DNA of 45,576 bases, from contig JAFGPC010000123.1 of NCBI GenBank assembly GCA_016926155.1, positions 1 to 45,576 on the forward strand. Direction: 5' to 3'. Source of the DNA: Sedimentisphaerales bacterium. GTDB lineage: Bacteria; Planctomycetota; Phycisphaerae; Sedimentisphaerales; Anaerohalosphaeraceae. The notes beneath the pieces were generated by a model. The model ran no database searches. It saw only the letters and a list, made by a program, of their open reading frames with translations, and had not been told where the DNA came from. The translations under genes were made by a program, and so were the position numbers. Below are positions 33,508-43,005 of this stretch, one piece after another; positions within the stretch are counted from its first letter, which is position 1, and each line of letters opens with the position of its first letter.

Positions 33508-35621
33508 TCCCTCGGGACAACTATTCCATAGCTTCCATCCGCTCCGGCCATCCGGAATTCATCGTGATATAGCAAACGCTTACTGACACGGTCGCTGGGC
33601 CGGTCCGGATCTTTCCACCCCTTGTATAAACCCATCTTGAAATAAGGTCCGCTTTTATCGTTAAATGTATTCGGCCCGATTTCGTGAATGAGCTTCTTCC
33701 CATCCTTCCAGATTTCCAGGAGACCATCGTCCTTGAATGACCATTTAACATGGACAACCCAATCAGTCCATCGTTCGGTCTGATAGGGGCCCAGGTCAAA
33801 GCTTTGACTCCCATCATATTTTCGTTGCCCACTTTCGAATGTATTTTTCTTGGCATCCCAGCGATAGAGAAGATTCCATTGTCCATTGGTGGTGGAAAGT
33901 GCCATCACAGGATTGCGCCAGTTTTCCCCGATATCAAAATCCGGCACTCCATGCCACTGTGCGACAATTTCCCAGATCTTGTCCGGCAAGTAATCCCCCG
34001 GCAGATAGATACTGAATCCATACCAGTACTCTTTGCCGACCTCCGTCTTTTGTCCGCTGACTTCCGTGCGATAGGGCACTTTGTCGACCTGCCGATTCAA
34101 CGGAGTTTTCATGGCAAACCGACCGTTGCGAACGGGATGATCCGTAATGGCGGGGGGGTTGCCGCTGATTTGCCAGTCTTCCAGTATTCCTGTCTCAAAA
34201 TCGCTCAGATGTAGCAGTGCAACATCCGAATCTCTGGTTGTCTTTATAATCCGCAGGGCGATGTCGTCCTCAAATTTCGGGGAACGAAGTATTTTTACTC
34301 CCCCCTCATGGTGGAACCTGTCACTGTTCTCGATCTTCCCGGTTTTTGTATTGATCCATTGAATTCGCCATGAATCCTTAGGTAAATCGATCTGGAAATG
34401 AACCGGTCCGTTGCATCCGCTGAGATAAACCGCACAGGCCTTTCCCGGTTGAATCAGGGCATATGCTTCGGCTTTGTCAGGCAAGCCGCCCCGGACAATC
34501 GAGCGGTCCGGCTGCATATGTATAAAGTCGAAGCTGTGGATAAAGTCCCGCAGAATCCGCATTTGCCTTCGAAATTCAACACCGCCTCCGCCGGGCGCTT
34601 TGACAATTCCCTTGCCGTCTTCATGACCAGCCTGAAACGAATAATCCAGATTGTTATAAATCCCGCCGCCGGCTAGGATGAAATTCCAGCCCTCGATGCG
34701 GTATGCCTTATCCTTGCTGCCGGCAAATCCCGTCTCATCGTCGCCGATCACTCGATCCAGTCCGTAGTTATCCGTCACCGCCACCGGAGGTTTGGCATAG
34801 TGAAAATTGAAAATCGAAACATCCGGATTGGGATTAGTAATTGTCTGTGTTTTATTGGCGATATTCTGTGCGATTAAGTGTGTGACGCCCAGTTTCTTCT
34901 CGGTTTCCACAATAGTCCTGGCAATATGTCCCTGCCATTCCAGCGTGACGCCGCCGAAGTATGGTTCGTTACAGATCTCGTAATATAGGTTGTCACAATC
35001 CTTGAGTTCGGTTACGATCTTTCGAACCATCGCCTCCTGCACCTTCAGTAGGTCGGGATGTTTGAGAGTATATACCTCCTCTCGGTGCATCGTTCCGATA
35101 CTGTTGATATTGTTCTTGATATACATGGGGCTCAGCACCCACATATCATCTTTATAGAATGGGCAAAACAGCACCAGTTCCACTACAACATCATGCTTCT
35201 CTGCAGTTGCAATAAAATCCTTCAGCCGCTTGAAATAGGCCGGATCCCATTGTGTCAGGTCGAACTTGTTGCCTCCGTTAACATATCCTGACTGATCCGA
35301 ACGAGCCCACGGACACAACAGGGCATCCTTTGCCGGAGCAAGCGTGTTGTTTGTGATAGTAAACGCCCCGACCGGTTCGCAATAGGCTCCGCTGAATGTC
35401 CGTGTCAGCATCATGCCGTCGGCTTGCAAAGTCTTCAGGTAGATGGAATAATCAAATCTGCTGTTGAGAACGGCTCCATAATGCTCACCGGAAGTGATCG
35501 GTACCACCGGTTTGCCGCGCCATTGCAGATAATGCGGATTATCGGGATGCAGCCGGATTGGTTCGGCATATATATAAGATAAAATCGTCAAATAGAAAAC
35601 GGACGCAAGAAGTGTCCTCAT
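33504..35621 (-). CDS. Secreted bimodular protein: clan-A-like glycoside hydrolase plus polysaccharide lyase module
   Basis: A 705-residue protein with a signal peptide (LLASVFYLTILSYIYA). Residues about 20-375 form a (beta/alpha)8-type barrel: LYYEICNEPYFGG gives an Asn-Glu-Pro acid/base at about 218-220, and RVIGDDETGF offers a Glu near 296 that could be the nucleophile. Residues about 385-462 look like a beta domain. Residues about 475-700 resemble the jelly-roll polysaccharide lyase family PF14099: YWYGFSIYLPGDYLP, IVAQWHGVPDF, VVHVKWSFKDDGLLEIWKDG and YFKMGLYKGWK. GGAGGG precedes the ATG at 35621. It could cut a uronic acid-containing glycan, but neither activity is proven. It follows the ABC ATPase gene by 32 bases. 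Confidence 0.85.
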   Translation of the reverse strand: MRTLLASVFYLTILSYIYAEPIRLHPDNPHYLQWRGKPVVPITSGEHYGAVLNSRFDYSIYLKTLQADGMMLTRTFSGAYCEPVGAFTITNNTLAPAKDALLCPWARSDQSGYVNGGNKFDLTQWDPAYFKRLKDFIATAEKHDVVVELVLFCPFYKDDMWVLSPMYIKNNINSIGTMHREEVYTLKHPDLLKVQEAMVRKIVTELKDCDNLYYEICNEPYFGGVTLEWQGHIARTIVETEKKLGVTHLIAQNIANKTQTITNPNPDVSIFNFHYAKPPVAVTDNYGLDRVIGDDETGFAGSKDKAYRIEGWNFILAGGGIYNNLDYSFQAGHEDGKGIVKAPGGGGVEFRRQMRILRDFIHSFDFIHMQPDRSIVRGGLPDKAEAYALIQPGKACAVYLSGCNGPVHFQIDLPKDSWRIQWINTKTGKIENSDRFHHEGGVKILRSPKFEDDIALRIIKTTRDSDVALLHLSDFETGILEDWQISGNPPAITDHPVRNGRFAMKTPLNRQVDKVPYRTEVSGQKTEVGKEYWYGFSIYLPGDYLPDKIWEIVAQWHGVPDFDIGENWRNPVMALSTTNGQWNLLYRWDAKKNTFESGQRKYDGSQSFDLGPYQTERWTDWVVHVKWSFKDDGLLEIWKDGKKLIHEIGPNTFNDKSGPYFKMGLYKGWKDPDRPSDRVSKRLLYHDEFRMAGADGSYGIVVPRD

Positions 35622-35653
35622 AATGCCCTCCGAATAGTTTGTTATTTCAAGGA

Positions 35654-36757
35654 TCACACTGTCAGGCATCTGCCTTCCTGACCGGCTTCGAACAAATGTA
35701 TTTTACTCGGATCAATTTGCAATTGCACGGATTGATTGATAGTCAAAGGAGTATCCGGACTGGCCAGACACACCAACGGCTTTCCAGCCATGCTCTCTGC
35801 TGTAACGACGACTTCTCGTCCGAGCATTTCCAGGGATTGGATTTTTACAGGAATGACATTCTGCTGTGATGATTCTGTAATAATTGTAACATCTTCGGGC
35901 CGAATCCCAAGCACAACTTCACAATCATTGTACTTCTTCACGGTTTTGGCAAATGCGACAGGAAATCGGATTGTACCCGGAGAAGATACAAACAAACATG
36001 CAGCGGCCTCTTCCTTAATCTGACCATCAATGAAATTCATCGAAGGATTTCCAAAAAAACCGCCTACAAACCGATTGGCTGGTCTTTGATATATCTCCAG
36101 GGGAGAACCGATCTGTTGTACTACTCCATCCCGAAGCACACAAATCCGATCCGCCAGGCTCATAGCTTCATTCTGATCGTGTGTAACATAAATCATGGTG
36201 GCGCCGAGAGAATGTTGCAATGAGCGAATCTCCGAACGCATACGATGCCGTAATTCGACATCCAGATTAGCCAGCGGCTCATCCAGCAGAAAAACAGCCG
36301 GCTCTCGAACCATGGCCCGCCCCAGGGCAACCCGACCTCGCTGCCCCGCGGAAAGCGTGTACGGCCTGCGATCCAGTAAATCTTCGATATGTAGCAATTG
36401 AGCGGCGTTATGAACAGCCTTATCGATCTCGGCAACAGACATCCGACGCGCTTTTAAAGGAAATGCCATGTTATCCCGTACACTCAGGTGTGGATACAGA
36501 TTTCCCTCCTGAAAAACCATCGCCACGTTTCGCTGCCTCGGCTCGACGGCCGTCATATCCTGCTCGTCAAAATGAAGACTTCCGGTATCCGGCGCTTCGA
36601 GTCCGGCAATGATACGAAGCAGAGTTGTCTTACCCGATCCGGAAGGACCGACAATCACCATTAACTCACCCGCGTCAACCGCAAGGCTGACATCCTGTAG
36701 CGCGGGAATGGTCTTGTCAAAACACTTTGAAAGGCTATGTAATTGGATCCGTGTCAA
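35654..36757 (-). CDS. Sugar ABC transporter ATP-binding protein (UgpC/MalK/MsmX type)
   Basis: A 367-residue ATPase of carbohydrate importers. Walker A is GPSGSGKTT, the Q-loop is [13 protein letters not shown], the signature is [14 protein letters not shown] (LSGGQ changed to LSAGQ), Walker B is [12 protein letters not shown] and the H-loop is THDQNEAM. The C-terminal 130 residues are the MalK-type regulatory OB-fold domain (VLGIRPEDV). I prefer the TTG at 36757, as AGGAAGG lies nine bases upstream. It overlaps the symporter gene by 23 bases. No permease or binding-protein gene is near, so it may be a shared ATPase serving several importers, as MsmX does in Bacillus. Confidence 0.93.
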   Translation of the reverse strand: MTRIQLHSLSKCFDKTIPALQDVSLAVDAGELMVIVGPSGSGKTTLLRIIAGLEAPDTGSLHFDEQDMTAVEPRQRNVAMVFQEGNLYPHLSVRDNMAFPLKARRMSVAEIDKAVHNAAQLLHIEDLLDRRPYTLSAGQRGRVALGRAMVREPAVFLLDEPLANLDVELRHRMRSEIRSLQHSLGATMIYVTHDQNEAMSLADRICVLRDGVVQQIGSPLEIYQRPANRFVGGFFGNPSMNFIDGQIKEEAAACLFVSSPGTIRFPVAFAKTVKKYNDCEVVLGIRPEDVTIITESSQQNVIPVKIQSLEMLGREVVVTAESMAGKPLVCLASPDTPLTINQSVQLQIDPSKIHLFEAGQEGRCLTV

Positions 36758-38945
36758 TTCGATTTTCCTTCCTGTTTCCGACGAGTATGCCAATGACAAA
36801 TGTCATCGCGGTTCCGATGGGAAAATGCCACGGCCAGGCCAGGCTGATAAATGCGGGTTCTCCTTCGGCATTCGTGCCGATTACCGCCATACTGACTATC
36901 ATCACGATCAATACAGCCAGGCCGGTATAGAGAATCTTCCAGGGTTCCCGGTGGAGATGCCGAAAAGCCTGGATCAGTAAAAACAGGCACACCAGCAGCA
37001 CGATCCATTGGGCCATGGTTTGATGCCAGTTCAGTGCAAAGACCGCCAGCATCGACAACGGCACACCCCACATTAATCCAAGGTCATCGCGACGGGTAGG
37101 CAGAAAGGCCAGTAAAAAAGCTCCCAACAGAGCCCCATAGGTATACGCCGCCATAGCCAGCGCAAACTGAATCAAATCGGCGTACGATTGAGCAATCACA
37201 TTGCACAAAATCGCAAATCCGGTTAAAAGGATTCCCCAGACAAAAACAATCACCCGTGAGGCACGAATATAATGCCGATCGGAAGCCTCCGGCCTAACCA
37301 GTGGTTTATATAAGACGGAGATCGTCGATTGAGACAGTGCCGCCAGCAGTGAATCCAATGTGGAAATGGCCGTTGCGAAAATAGCCGCCATCAACAGTCC
37401 GGACAGCAGGGGCGGCATTACATTGACAATATAAATAGCGAAAATTTTCATCGAGTCGTTGTTCACAACCACCTGTTCCGGCCCGGTCAATGGATTATGT
37501 TTATAATAGACGAACACACCTGCCCCGACAAAAAGAAGCAAATATGTCAATATCTGTGATAATCCGGAAAAAAGAACGGCCTTGCGGGCATCCTTCTGGT
37601 TTTTGCACGTGAACATTCTCTGCACCAGGAGTTGATCGGTTCCATGGGAAGAAAGCGTCAAAAAACTGAATCCGATTAGTCCGCACCACAGGGTATATGC
37701 TTCCTTTGGATTGAAATTCAGATTGATCGCCTTGAGTTTGCCTGCATGATAGGCTTCGGAGGTAAGAGCGAGCAGTCCTCCGTCAATCGCTGTGGCGGCA
37801 AAACACAACGCGGCAATCGCTCCGAATGTGAACAGCAGGAATTGTATGGCATCGGTCCAGATCACTGTCGTGATGCCGCCCATAATCGTCCAGACAATCG
37901 AAACCGCCCCGATAATCAGAATCGAGGTCGTGGTATCCGTGCCCGTAATCACCTGAAGCGCTTTGGCGGCAATGTATACTCTTGCCCCTTGAGCCAGAAT
38001 GCCGCCGACCATAAACAAAAACGTTGTCATGTTTTTAACCCGCGATCCCAACTGCTGCCCCATATAATCGTAGGGCGAATAGATTTCCCGCTTGTAATAG
38101 ACGGGGATGAAAAAATAGCCGATGATAAAACGGGCCAGGATCGTTCCCAGGGCCAGTTGGATGTACGTCATATCCCCACCCTGAGAAAAGACGATGGCCG
38201 GAGCGATCAGAAAAGTAGCCGCCGACAGTTCCGTGGCAATGATGGATCCGCAGACAGCGGTCCAGGGCAGTCGACGACCACCCAGAAAAAAATCTTTCAT
38301 ATCCGCCTGTTTCCCGGCCAGTATACCGCCCAGAACCGTCGTAAGAAGCAGATACGCGGCAATAACAAGCCAGTCGTGACCAGTAAAGTTTTGTGAGATC
38401 GCATCCAAAGAAGCGTCGACTCGTAATGACTCAATCTCCTTTTCCAAGGTAAGGATGCGTTCCTTTTGTTCCGTAAGTCCGTCTTGCCAAAGATCAGCCT
38501 TACGCAGCGATTGCAGATACATCTTTCCCATCTCGGGAAGAGACGAAATTTGTTCGGAAAACTGCGTCCAATGGTTGTATATTTGCTGGTCTTGTTCGTA
38601 ATCCGTCTTTTCATTCGTCAGTTGAGTCCGTAATTCGAGCAGCTTGGCCAGTATCGATTCCTTGTTCTTGAGATCAAGAGAGGCAAACAGCTCTTCATCG
38701 GTGATCATTACAGCGGTTGTTTCATCTGTTGTAGAAGGAACTGGAATTTCGGAAGATTCAATAGAATCCCAGATGGCTTTTGCTTTGATTTGCAGATTGG
38801 GTGGATAACCGGTGAGAAAGTCATTGAAGGTTGTCACATCGTTGTTCAATGCGGCACAAGTCGCAATGAAAGGTGTATATAGAACAAAAAGCAAGCCAAC
38901 AATAGTAAAACGGACCCAATTATCGAGTGAGCTTCGGCGAGTCAT
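36735..38945 (-). CDS. Sodium:solute symporter with an N-terminal extracytoplasmic coiled-coil extension
   Basis: A 736-residue protein. The symporter core starts about residue 192 and has the SSS motifs [36 protein letters not shown] and [18 protein letters not shown]. Before it lies an unusual part: a membrane helix or signal segment ([20 protein letters not shown]) followed by about 150 residues with Glu/Lys/Leu-rich coiled-coil character ([35 protein letters not shown]). The ATG at 38945 overlaps the murQ stop by four bases (ATGA) and has AGGAG upstream. Since it directly follows anmK and murQ, MurNAc or anhydro-MurNAc is a reasonable guess for the substrate. Confidence 0.92.
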   Translation of the reverse strand: MTRRSSLDNWVRFTIVGLLFVLYTPFIATCAALNNDVTTFNDFLTGYPPNLQIKAKAIWDSIESSEIPVPSTTDETTAVMITDEELFASLDLKNKESILAKLLELRTQLTNEKTDYEQDQQIYNHWTQFSEQISSLPEMGKMYLQSLRKADLWQDGLTEQKERILTLEKEIESLRVDASLDAISQNFTGHDWLVIAAYLLLTTVLGGILAGKQADMKDFFLGGRRLPWTAVCGSIIATELSAATFLIAPAIVFSQGGDMTYIQLALGTILARFIIGYFFIPVYYKREIYSPYDYMGQQLGSRVKNMTTFLFMVGGILAQGARVYIAAKALQVITGTDTTTSILIIGAVSIVWTIMGGITTVIWTDAIQFLLFTFGAIAALCFAATAIDGGLLALTSEAYHAGKLKAINLNFNPKEAYTLWCGLIGFSFLTLSSHGTDQLLVQRMFTCKNQKDARKAVLFSGLSQILTYLLLFVGAGVFVYYKHNPLTGPEQVVVNNDSMKIFAIYIVNVMPPLLSGLLMAAIFATAISTLDSLLAALSQSTISVLYKPLVRPEASDRHYIRASRVIVFVWGILLTGFAILCNVIAQSYADLIQFALAMAAYTYGALLGAFLLAFLPTRRDDLGLMWGVPLSMLAVFALNWHQTMAQWIVLLVCLFLLIQAFRHLHREPWKILYTGLAVLIVMIVSMAVIGTNAEGEPAFISLAWPWHFPIGTAMTFVIGILVGNRKENRIDTDPIT

Positions 38946-39844
38946 GACTTCTCCTGCAAGGCTTTTCGAAGAGATTGATCGCATTGATCCAGAATCGTAA
39001 CGGCTTTGGTCAGATCGACCTGTCGAAAATGCATGACGATAGCCGGCTTGACTTTTCCCTCGGCCTTTTGCAGCAACCGCCGAGCGGCGGGGCGGCTCAG
39101 GTTTGTCAACTCCATGACGATTCGAATCGACCGATCACGCAGTTTTTCATTGGTTGCTTTCAAATCAACCATCAGATTCCCATAGACTTTACCCAGACGG
39201 ATCATAACTCCGGTTGTCAGGGTATTGAGCACCAGCTTGGTCGCGGTACCGGCCTTCATTCGTGTCGAGCCGGTTACCACTTCCGGTCCCACGACCGGAT
39301 TGATCACGATCTCGGCCTCCGCGCTGTCGGCCGCTTCCGGAGCGCAGGTGATAAAGATTGTTGCAGCCCCGATCTGCCTTGCCCGACGCAAAGCGCCGCG
39401 GACATATGGTGTCAACCCGCATGCCGCAATCCCAACGACGACATCACGATGGGAAATCTTTTTTCCATCTATGGTTGCTGCTCCGTCCTTTGAATAATCT
39501 TCCGCCCCTTCGATTGCCCGCACCAGGGCCCGTCGGCCCCCCGCAATGATCCCCTGCACCAGCCGTGGAGCAGTACCAAATGTCGGCGGGCATTCTGATG
39601 CATCCAGTACCCCCAATCGTCCGCTGGTGCCGGCGCCCACATAAAAGAGCCTTCCTCCTTGCCGTAACTGCTCGACAATCCTGTCGACCGCTGCCGCAAG
39701 CGTCTTCGATTCCTTACCCACAGCCGGCGCGACGAGACAGTCCTCGTGGTTAATCAGCCGAACCATATCCAGCGTGCTCAGCCGGTCGATCTTCTCGGTT
39801 CGGCGGTTTCGCTTCTCGGTTGTGACTAAAGGACGTTTGCTCAT
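38942..39844 (-). CDS. murQ: N-acetylmuramic acid 6-phosphate etherase
   Basis: A 300-residue SIS-domain enzyme that removes the lactyl ether from MurNAc 6-phosphate, giving GlcNAc 6-phosphate and lactate in cell-wall recycling. TTEKRN at the start, FYVGAGTSGRLGVLDASECP with PTFG after it, and VVTGSTRMKAGTATKLVLN are all diagnostic. Glu84 in ASECPP is the general acid. AIEGAEDYSKDG is also standard. The ATG overlaps the anmK stop by four bases, and its own stop overlaps the symporter start by four, so the three genes are translationally coupled. Confidence 0.97.
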   Translation of the reverse strand: MSKRPLVTTEKRNRRTEKIDRLSTLDMVRLINHEDCLVAPAVGKESKTLAAAVDRIVEQLRQGGRLFYVGAGTSGRLGVLDASECPPTFGTAPRLVQGIIAGGRRALVRAIEGAEDYSKDGAATIDGKKISHRDVVVGIAACGLTPYVRGALRRARQIGAATIFITCAPEAADSAEAEIVINPVVGPEVVTGSTRMKAGTATKLVLNTLTTGVMIRLGKVYGNLMVDLKATNEKLRDRSIRIVMELTNLSRPAARRLLQKAEGKVKPAIVMHFRQVDLTKAVTILDQCDQSLRKALQEKS

Positions 39845-41025
39845 CGGCCGGGCACGATCTTTCCAAGAATCACCGGTTGGGCGGCTCCCGTTGCTGAAGG
39901 CACATTGTTACACATGCCTCGAATCGTTGCATAGGCAAGGATAGCGAACGAAATCGCCTCTTTTGCATCGAATTCAATTCCAAATTCACTGGTTGTGGTT
40001 ATACTAATCGCAGGCAGCTCTTTCTGCAACATCTTTACCAGAGTCGCATTCCGGGCGCCTCCCCCGCACAGGATTACCTCTTCCGGTAACCGTGGCAAAA
40101 ACCGGCGATAAGCCTCGGCAATTGTTTGCGATGTCAGTTGTGTAACAGTTGCCGTCATATCGTCCGCTGTAAGTCCCAGCTTTTTAGCGCGAGATAGAAA
40201 TTGGCCGACGTATATCTTCCCATACCATTCCCGACCGGTCGATTTCGGCGGATGTTTTCGAAAATAGGAATCGCGCAATAGTTCCTTCAATAGTCCATTG
40301 TGTACTTTACCTCTGCCCGCCATCCTTCCGTTCCGGTCAAACTGCATCTTGCCCTTTGTAACATGACAGACAACGGCATCAATCACCATGTTCCCCGGAC
40401 CGGTATCGAATGCGATTACATCGTCGAGAGTTCCTCCGGCTGACAGCCAGGTCAGATTTGCGATCCCCCCGATATTCTGAACGATTCGATCCTTCTTCGG
40501 ATGACTGAATAAAAAATGATCGGCATACGGGACAAGCGGTGCTCCCTGCCCCCCCACGGCCATGTCACGAGGCCGGAAATCCGCCACGGTGCAAATCCCT
40601 GTCCGCTGGGCGATGATGCAAGGCTCGCCGATCTGCAGAGTTGAGCCGAGCGTCTTACCCTTATATCGCTTTCCGGCCGGTTGATGATACAGCGTATGCC
40701 CGTGCGAGCCGATCAGATCAACACTTTCTAAAGGCAGTTTTGTTTCAGAACATAGACGAATAACCGCTTCGCCAAAAACTTCTCCCAGAACCGCATTGAC
40801 ATGGCATACCTTGGCCGGATCGCATATCTCCGATTCGCATAATGCCAGCAATTTATCTCGAAGCGATCGCGGATAGCGATAGGTCTTGAACTCCAGAACA
40901 TTGACATCCCGCCCATCCACATCCACCACCGCCACATCCACTCCGTCGGCGCTGGTGCCGCTCATGAGCCCCGCCACACGCTGTTTTTTCTTTTGGCCGG
41001 ACACTTTCAACGATCCGTTCCTCAT
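39841..41025 (-). CDS. anmK: Anhydro-N-acetylmuramic acid kinase
   Basis: A 394-residue kinase that opens and phosphorylates 1,6-anhydro-MurNAc to MurNAc 6-phosphate, the substrate of MurQ. VAGLMSGTSADGVDVAVVD is the family signature, LIGSHGHTLYHQP and ADFRPRDMAVGGQGAPLVPY are active-site blocks, and QNIGGIANLTWL with AFDTGPGNMVID follow. Several starts are possible. The GTG at 41040 is only about 8 bases from the predicted transcription start, the ATG at 41025 is used here, and a TTG at 41010 has GAGGAA upstream and would give the usual N-terminus. It is the first gene of the cluster that runs to pncA. Confidence 0.96.
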   Translation of the reverse strand: MRNGSLKVSGQKKKQRVAGLMSGTSADGVDVAVVDVDGRDVNVLEFKTYRYPRSLRDKLLALCESEICDPAKVCHVNAVLGEVFGEAVIRLCSETKLPLESVDLIGSHGHTLYHQPAGKRYKGKTLGSTLQIGEPCIIAQRTGICTVADFRPRDMAVGGQGAPLVPYADHFLFSHPKKDRIVQNIGGIANLTWLSAGGTLDDVIAFDTGPGNMVIDAVVCHVTKGKMQFDRNGRMAGRGKVHNGLLKELLRDSYFRKHPPKSTGREWYGKIYVGQFLSRAKKLGLTADDMTATVTQLTSQTIAEAYRRFLPRLPEEVILCGGGARNATLVKMLQKELPAISITTTSEFGIEFDAKEAISFAILAYATIRGMCNNVPSATGAAQPVILGKIVPGR

Positions 41026-41054
41026 CCATTCTAAAATCACTTTGTTCTGCTGGA

Positions 41055-41083
41055 ATTATAAGAGCATAAAGAAAAAATCGCAA
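41055..41083 (-). promoter_or_regulatory. Sigma70-type promoter of the anmK-murQ-to-pncA unit
   Basis: On the minus strand TTGCGA (41078-41083) and a perfect TATAAT (41055-41060) are 17 bases apart. The start would be near 41048, just before anmK. Confidence 0.7.
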
Positions 41084-41111
41084 TCCATCGACCTTCGTTT
41101 CCACAAACAAA

Positions 41112-41140
41112 TTGACATAATCACTGATCTGACATACTCT
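41112..41140 (+). promoter_or_regulatory. Sigma70-type promoter of the double-SIS gene
   Basis: A perfect TTGACA (41112-41117) is 17 bases from TACTCT (41135-41140). Transcription would start near 41147, about 40 bases before the ATG at 41188. It is back to back with the anmK promoter, leaving about 28 bases between the two -35 elements. Confidence 0.65.
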
Positions 41141-41187
41141 TTCCCCACAGGATTTCTCCAGACTCCGGTTTTGATAAGGAAAACTCA

Positions 41188-42951
41188 ATGAATAGTGCGC
41201 AGCAAAGAGCTCAACAGTTTCTGGAAGAAGAAAAGGCGTTTCGTCTGGGTACCTTGCTCACCGAATCGGCTCACCCCAAAACTCTCTACCTCAGTCAGAC
41301 AGCGGAGAAAGACCTGCCTGCCGCCATCCGATTATTGCAGGAAGTGGACCGCGACATCCCGCCCGTCGCCGAGAAAGTTCTTCAAAGCGAGCCGTTTCAT
41401 CTCCTGCGGCAAAGAATCCTGCAGGCCATGAACGATCATAAAAAAATCTTTTTCACCGGCTGTGGATCGACAGGGCGGCTCAGCATCCTCCTGGAGGCCG
41501 CCTGGCGAAACTTCTGGCAGACCCTGAAACACGAATATCCAGATATTGCCGCCAAAATACCCAGCTTGGAAGATGCCGCCTACAGTGTCATGGCCGGCGG
41601 TGATTTCGCGCTGATCAAGGCGGTCGAAGGTTTTGAAGATTTTCCTGATTTCGGCCGCTTTCAGATTCGACAGGGCGGTATCGACCGCGGCGATGTCGTC
41701 GTGGCTATCACCGAAGGGGGCGAAACCTCCTTCGTCATCGGCACCGCCTGGCAGGGTCTCGATGCCGGCGCCGATGTCTTCTTTGTGTACAATAATCCCT
41801 CGGACCTGCTGTGCAGGCATGTAGAGCGGTCCCGTCAGGTCATTGAGAATGCGCGAATCGTCAAGATCGATCTGGCCACCGGCCCCATGGCCATTGCCGG
41901 CTCGACCCGCATGCAGGCCACGACCATTGAGCTTCTCATCGTCGGCGCTGCCATCGAGCTGGCCCTGACCGATTTTCTAAAAACGCATCTTTCGCAAGAG
42001 GATTTCCAGCAACTCGGCTTCGAGCCGGCCGATCCCGACTGGTACCATGACCGATTCGTTCGCCTCCTGGAACAACTGGAAGCCGAGCAGTCCGTCCGGC
42101 AGCTTGCCGATATGGTCGCTCTGGAGAAAGAGATTTACGTAAAACACGGTCTCGTGACCTACCTGGCCGAGGAGGGAATGCTCGATGTACTGACCGACAC
42201 TACCGAACGCTCGCCGACCTTTATGTTGCCGCCGTTTCGAAAATTCGATGACACGCAAAGCCCCCGCTCCTGGTCGTTTATTAAAAATCCGTTCCTTCCT
42301 ACTCTTCAGGCCTGGCAGCATATGCTCAAGCGTCCTCCCCGCGGCCTGGACTGGTCCGTCGATACGTATAAATCCATCAACGCTCCGCCGGCCCTGCAGA
42401 CCAATCCTCCTCGACTCGACAATACCGAGATTTACAAATTCCAGATCGGCGATGAACCAGATCCATCCCGCACCGACACCGCCGATTCGGCCCTGATCGC
42501 CGTCTGTACGGCTGACCAGTGGCCCCGTCTTGCCCCGGCCCTGGAAAAAGACTGGGGACCGTTCCATCGAAAAGGCGCTTTGCTAATCGGATCTGCTGCC
42601 GAGACCGACAAGGGAGACAATCACTTTGCGATCCGGTACGACCTGCCCACTTCGCCTCTGCAATTATGGGAGCACCTGGCGATCAAACTGGTCCTCAACA
42701 CCGTCTCCACCGCGACAATGGCCGCTATGAGACGCGTCGTCGGCAACGCCATGTCCTGGGTCTCTCCCAGCAACAAAAAACTGATCGACCGCGGATCGCG
42801 TCTGATCGCCCAACTGGCCGGATGCCCCTATGACCGTGCCTGCGAGGTCCTCTTTGAGGCCATTGATGAGATCGAACAGATGCGCCTCCGTAACGAGGAG
42901 GTCCCATCCCCAGTCGCCCTGGCCATTGACCGATTAAAACAGGAAATGTAA
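41188..42951 (+). CDS. Double-SIS protein resembling glucokinase regulatory protein / MurQ
   Basis: A 587-residue protein with two sugar isomerase (SIS) domains, as in glucokinase regulatory protein (GKRP), itself a relative of MurQ. The first has IFFTGCGSTGRLSILLEAAW, VVAITEGGETSFVIGTA and MAIAGSTRMQATTIELLIVG. The second has LWEHLAIKLVLNTVSTATM followed by SWVSPSNKKLIDRG. The ECPP block carrying the etherase Glu of MurQ is not kept, so lactyl ether cleavage is unlikely. Binding of a sugar phosphate is the likely shared property. AAGGA precedes the ATG. It is divergent from anmK and may sense or isomerise an amino-sugar phosphate from that pathway. In animals GKRP inhibits glucokinase, but no kinase partner is evident here. 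Confidence 0.85.
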   Translation: MNSAQQRAQQFLEEEKAFRLGTLLTESAHPKTLYLSQTAEKDLPAAIRLLQEVDRDIPPVAEKVLQSEPFHLLRQRILQAMNDHKKIFFTGCGSTGRLSILLEAAWRNFWQTLKHEYPDIAAKIPSLEDAAYSVMAGGDFALIKAVEGFEDFPDFGRFQIRQGGIDRGDVVVAITEGGETSFVIGTAWQGLDAGADVFFVYNNPSDLLCRHVERSRQVIENARIVKIDLATGPMAIAGSTRMQATTIELLIVGAAIELALTDFLKTHLSQEDFQQLGFEPADPDWYHDRFVRLLEQLEAEQSVRQLADMVALEKEIYVKHGLVTYLAEEGMLDVLTDTTERSPTFMLPPFRKFDDTQSPRSWSFIKNPFLPTLQAWQHMLKRPPRGLDWSVDTYKSINAPPALQTNPPRLDNTEIYKFQIGDEPDPSRTDTADSALIAVCTADQWPRLAPALEKDWGPFHRKGALLIGSAAETDKGDNHFAIRYDLPTSPLQLWEHLAIKLVLNTVSTATMAAMRRVVGNAMSWVSPSNKKLIDRGSRLIAQLAGCPYDRACEVLFEAIDEIEQMRLRNEEVPSPVALAIDRLKQEM

Positions 42952-43005
42952 ACTGCGTGTAAAAACAAAGATTCTGTCTTTTTCACGGATTATTACGAAA
43001 GTCAT

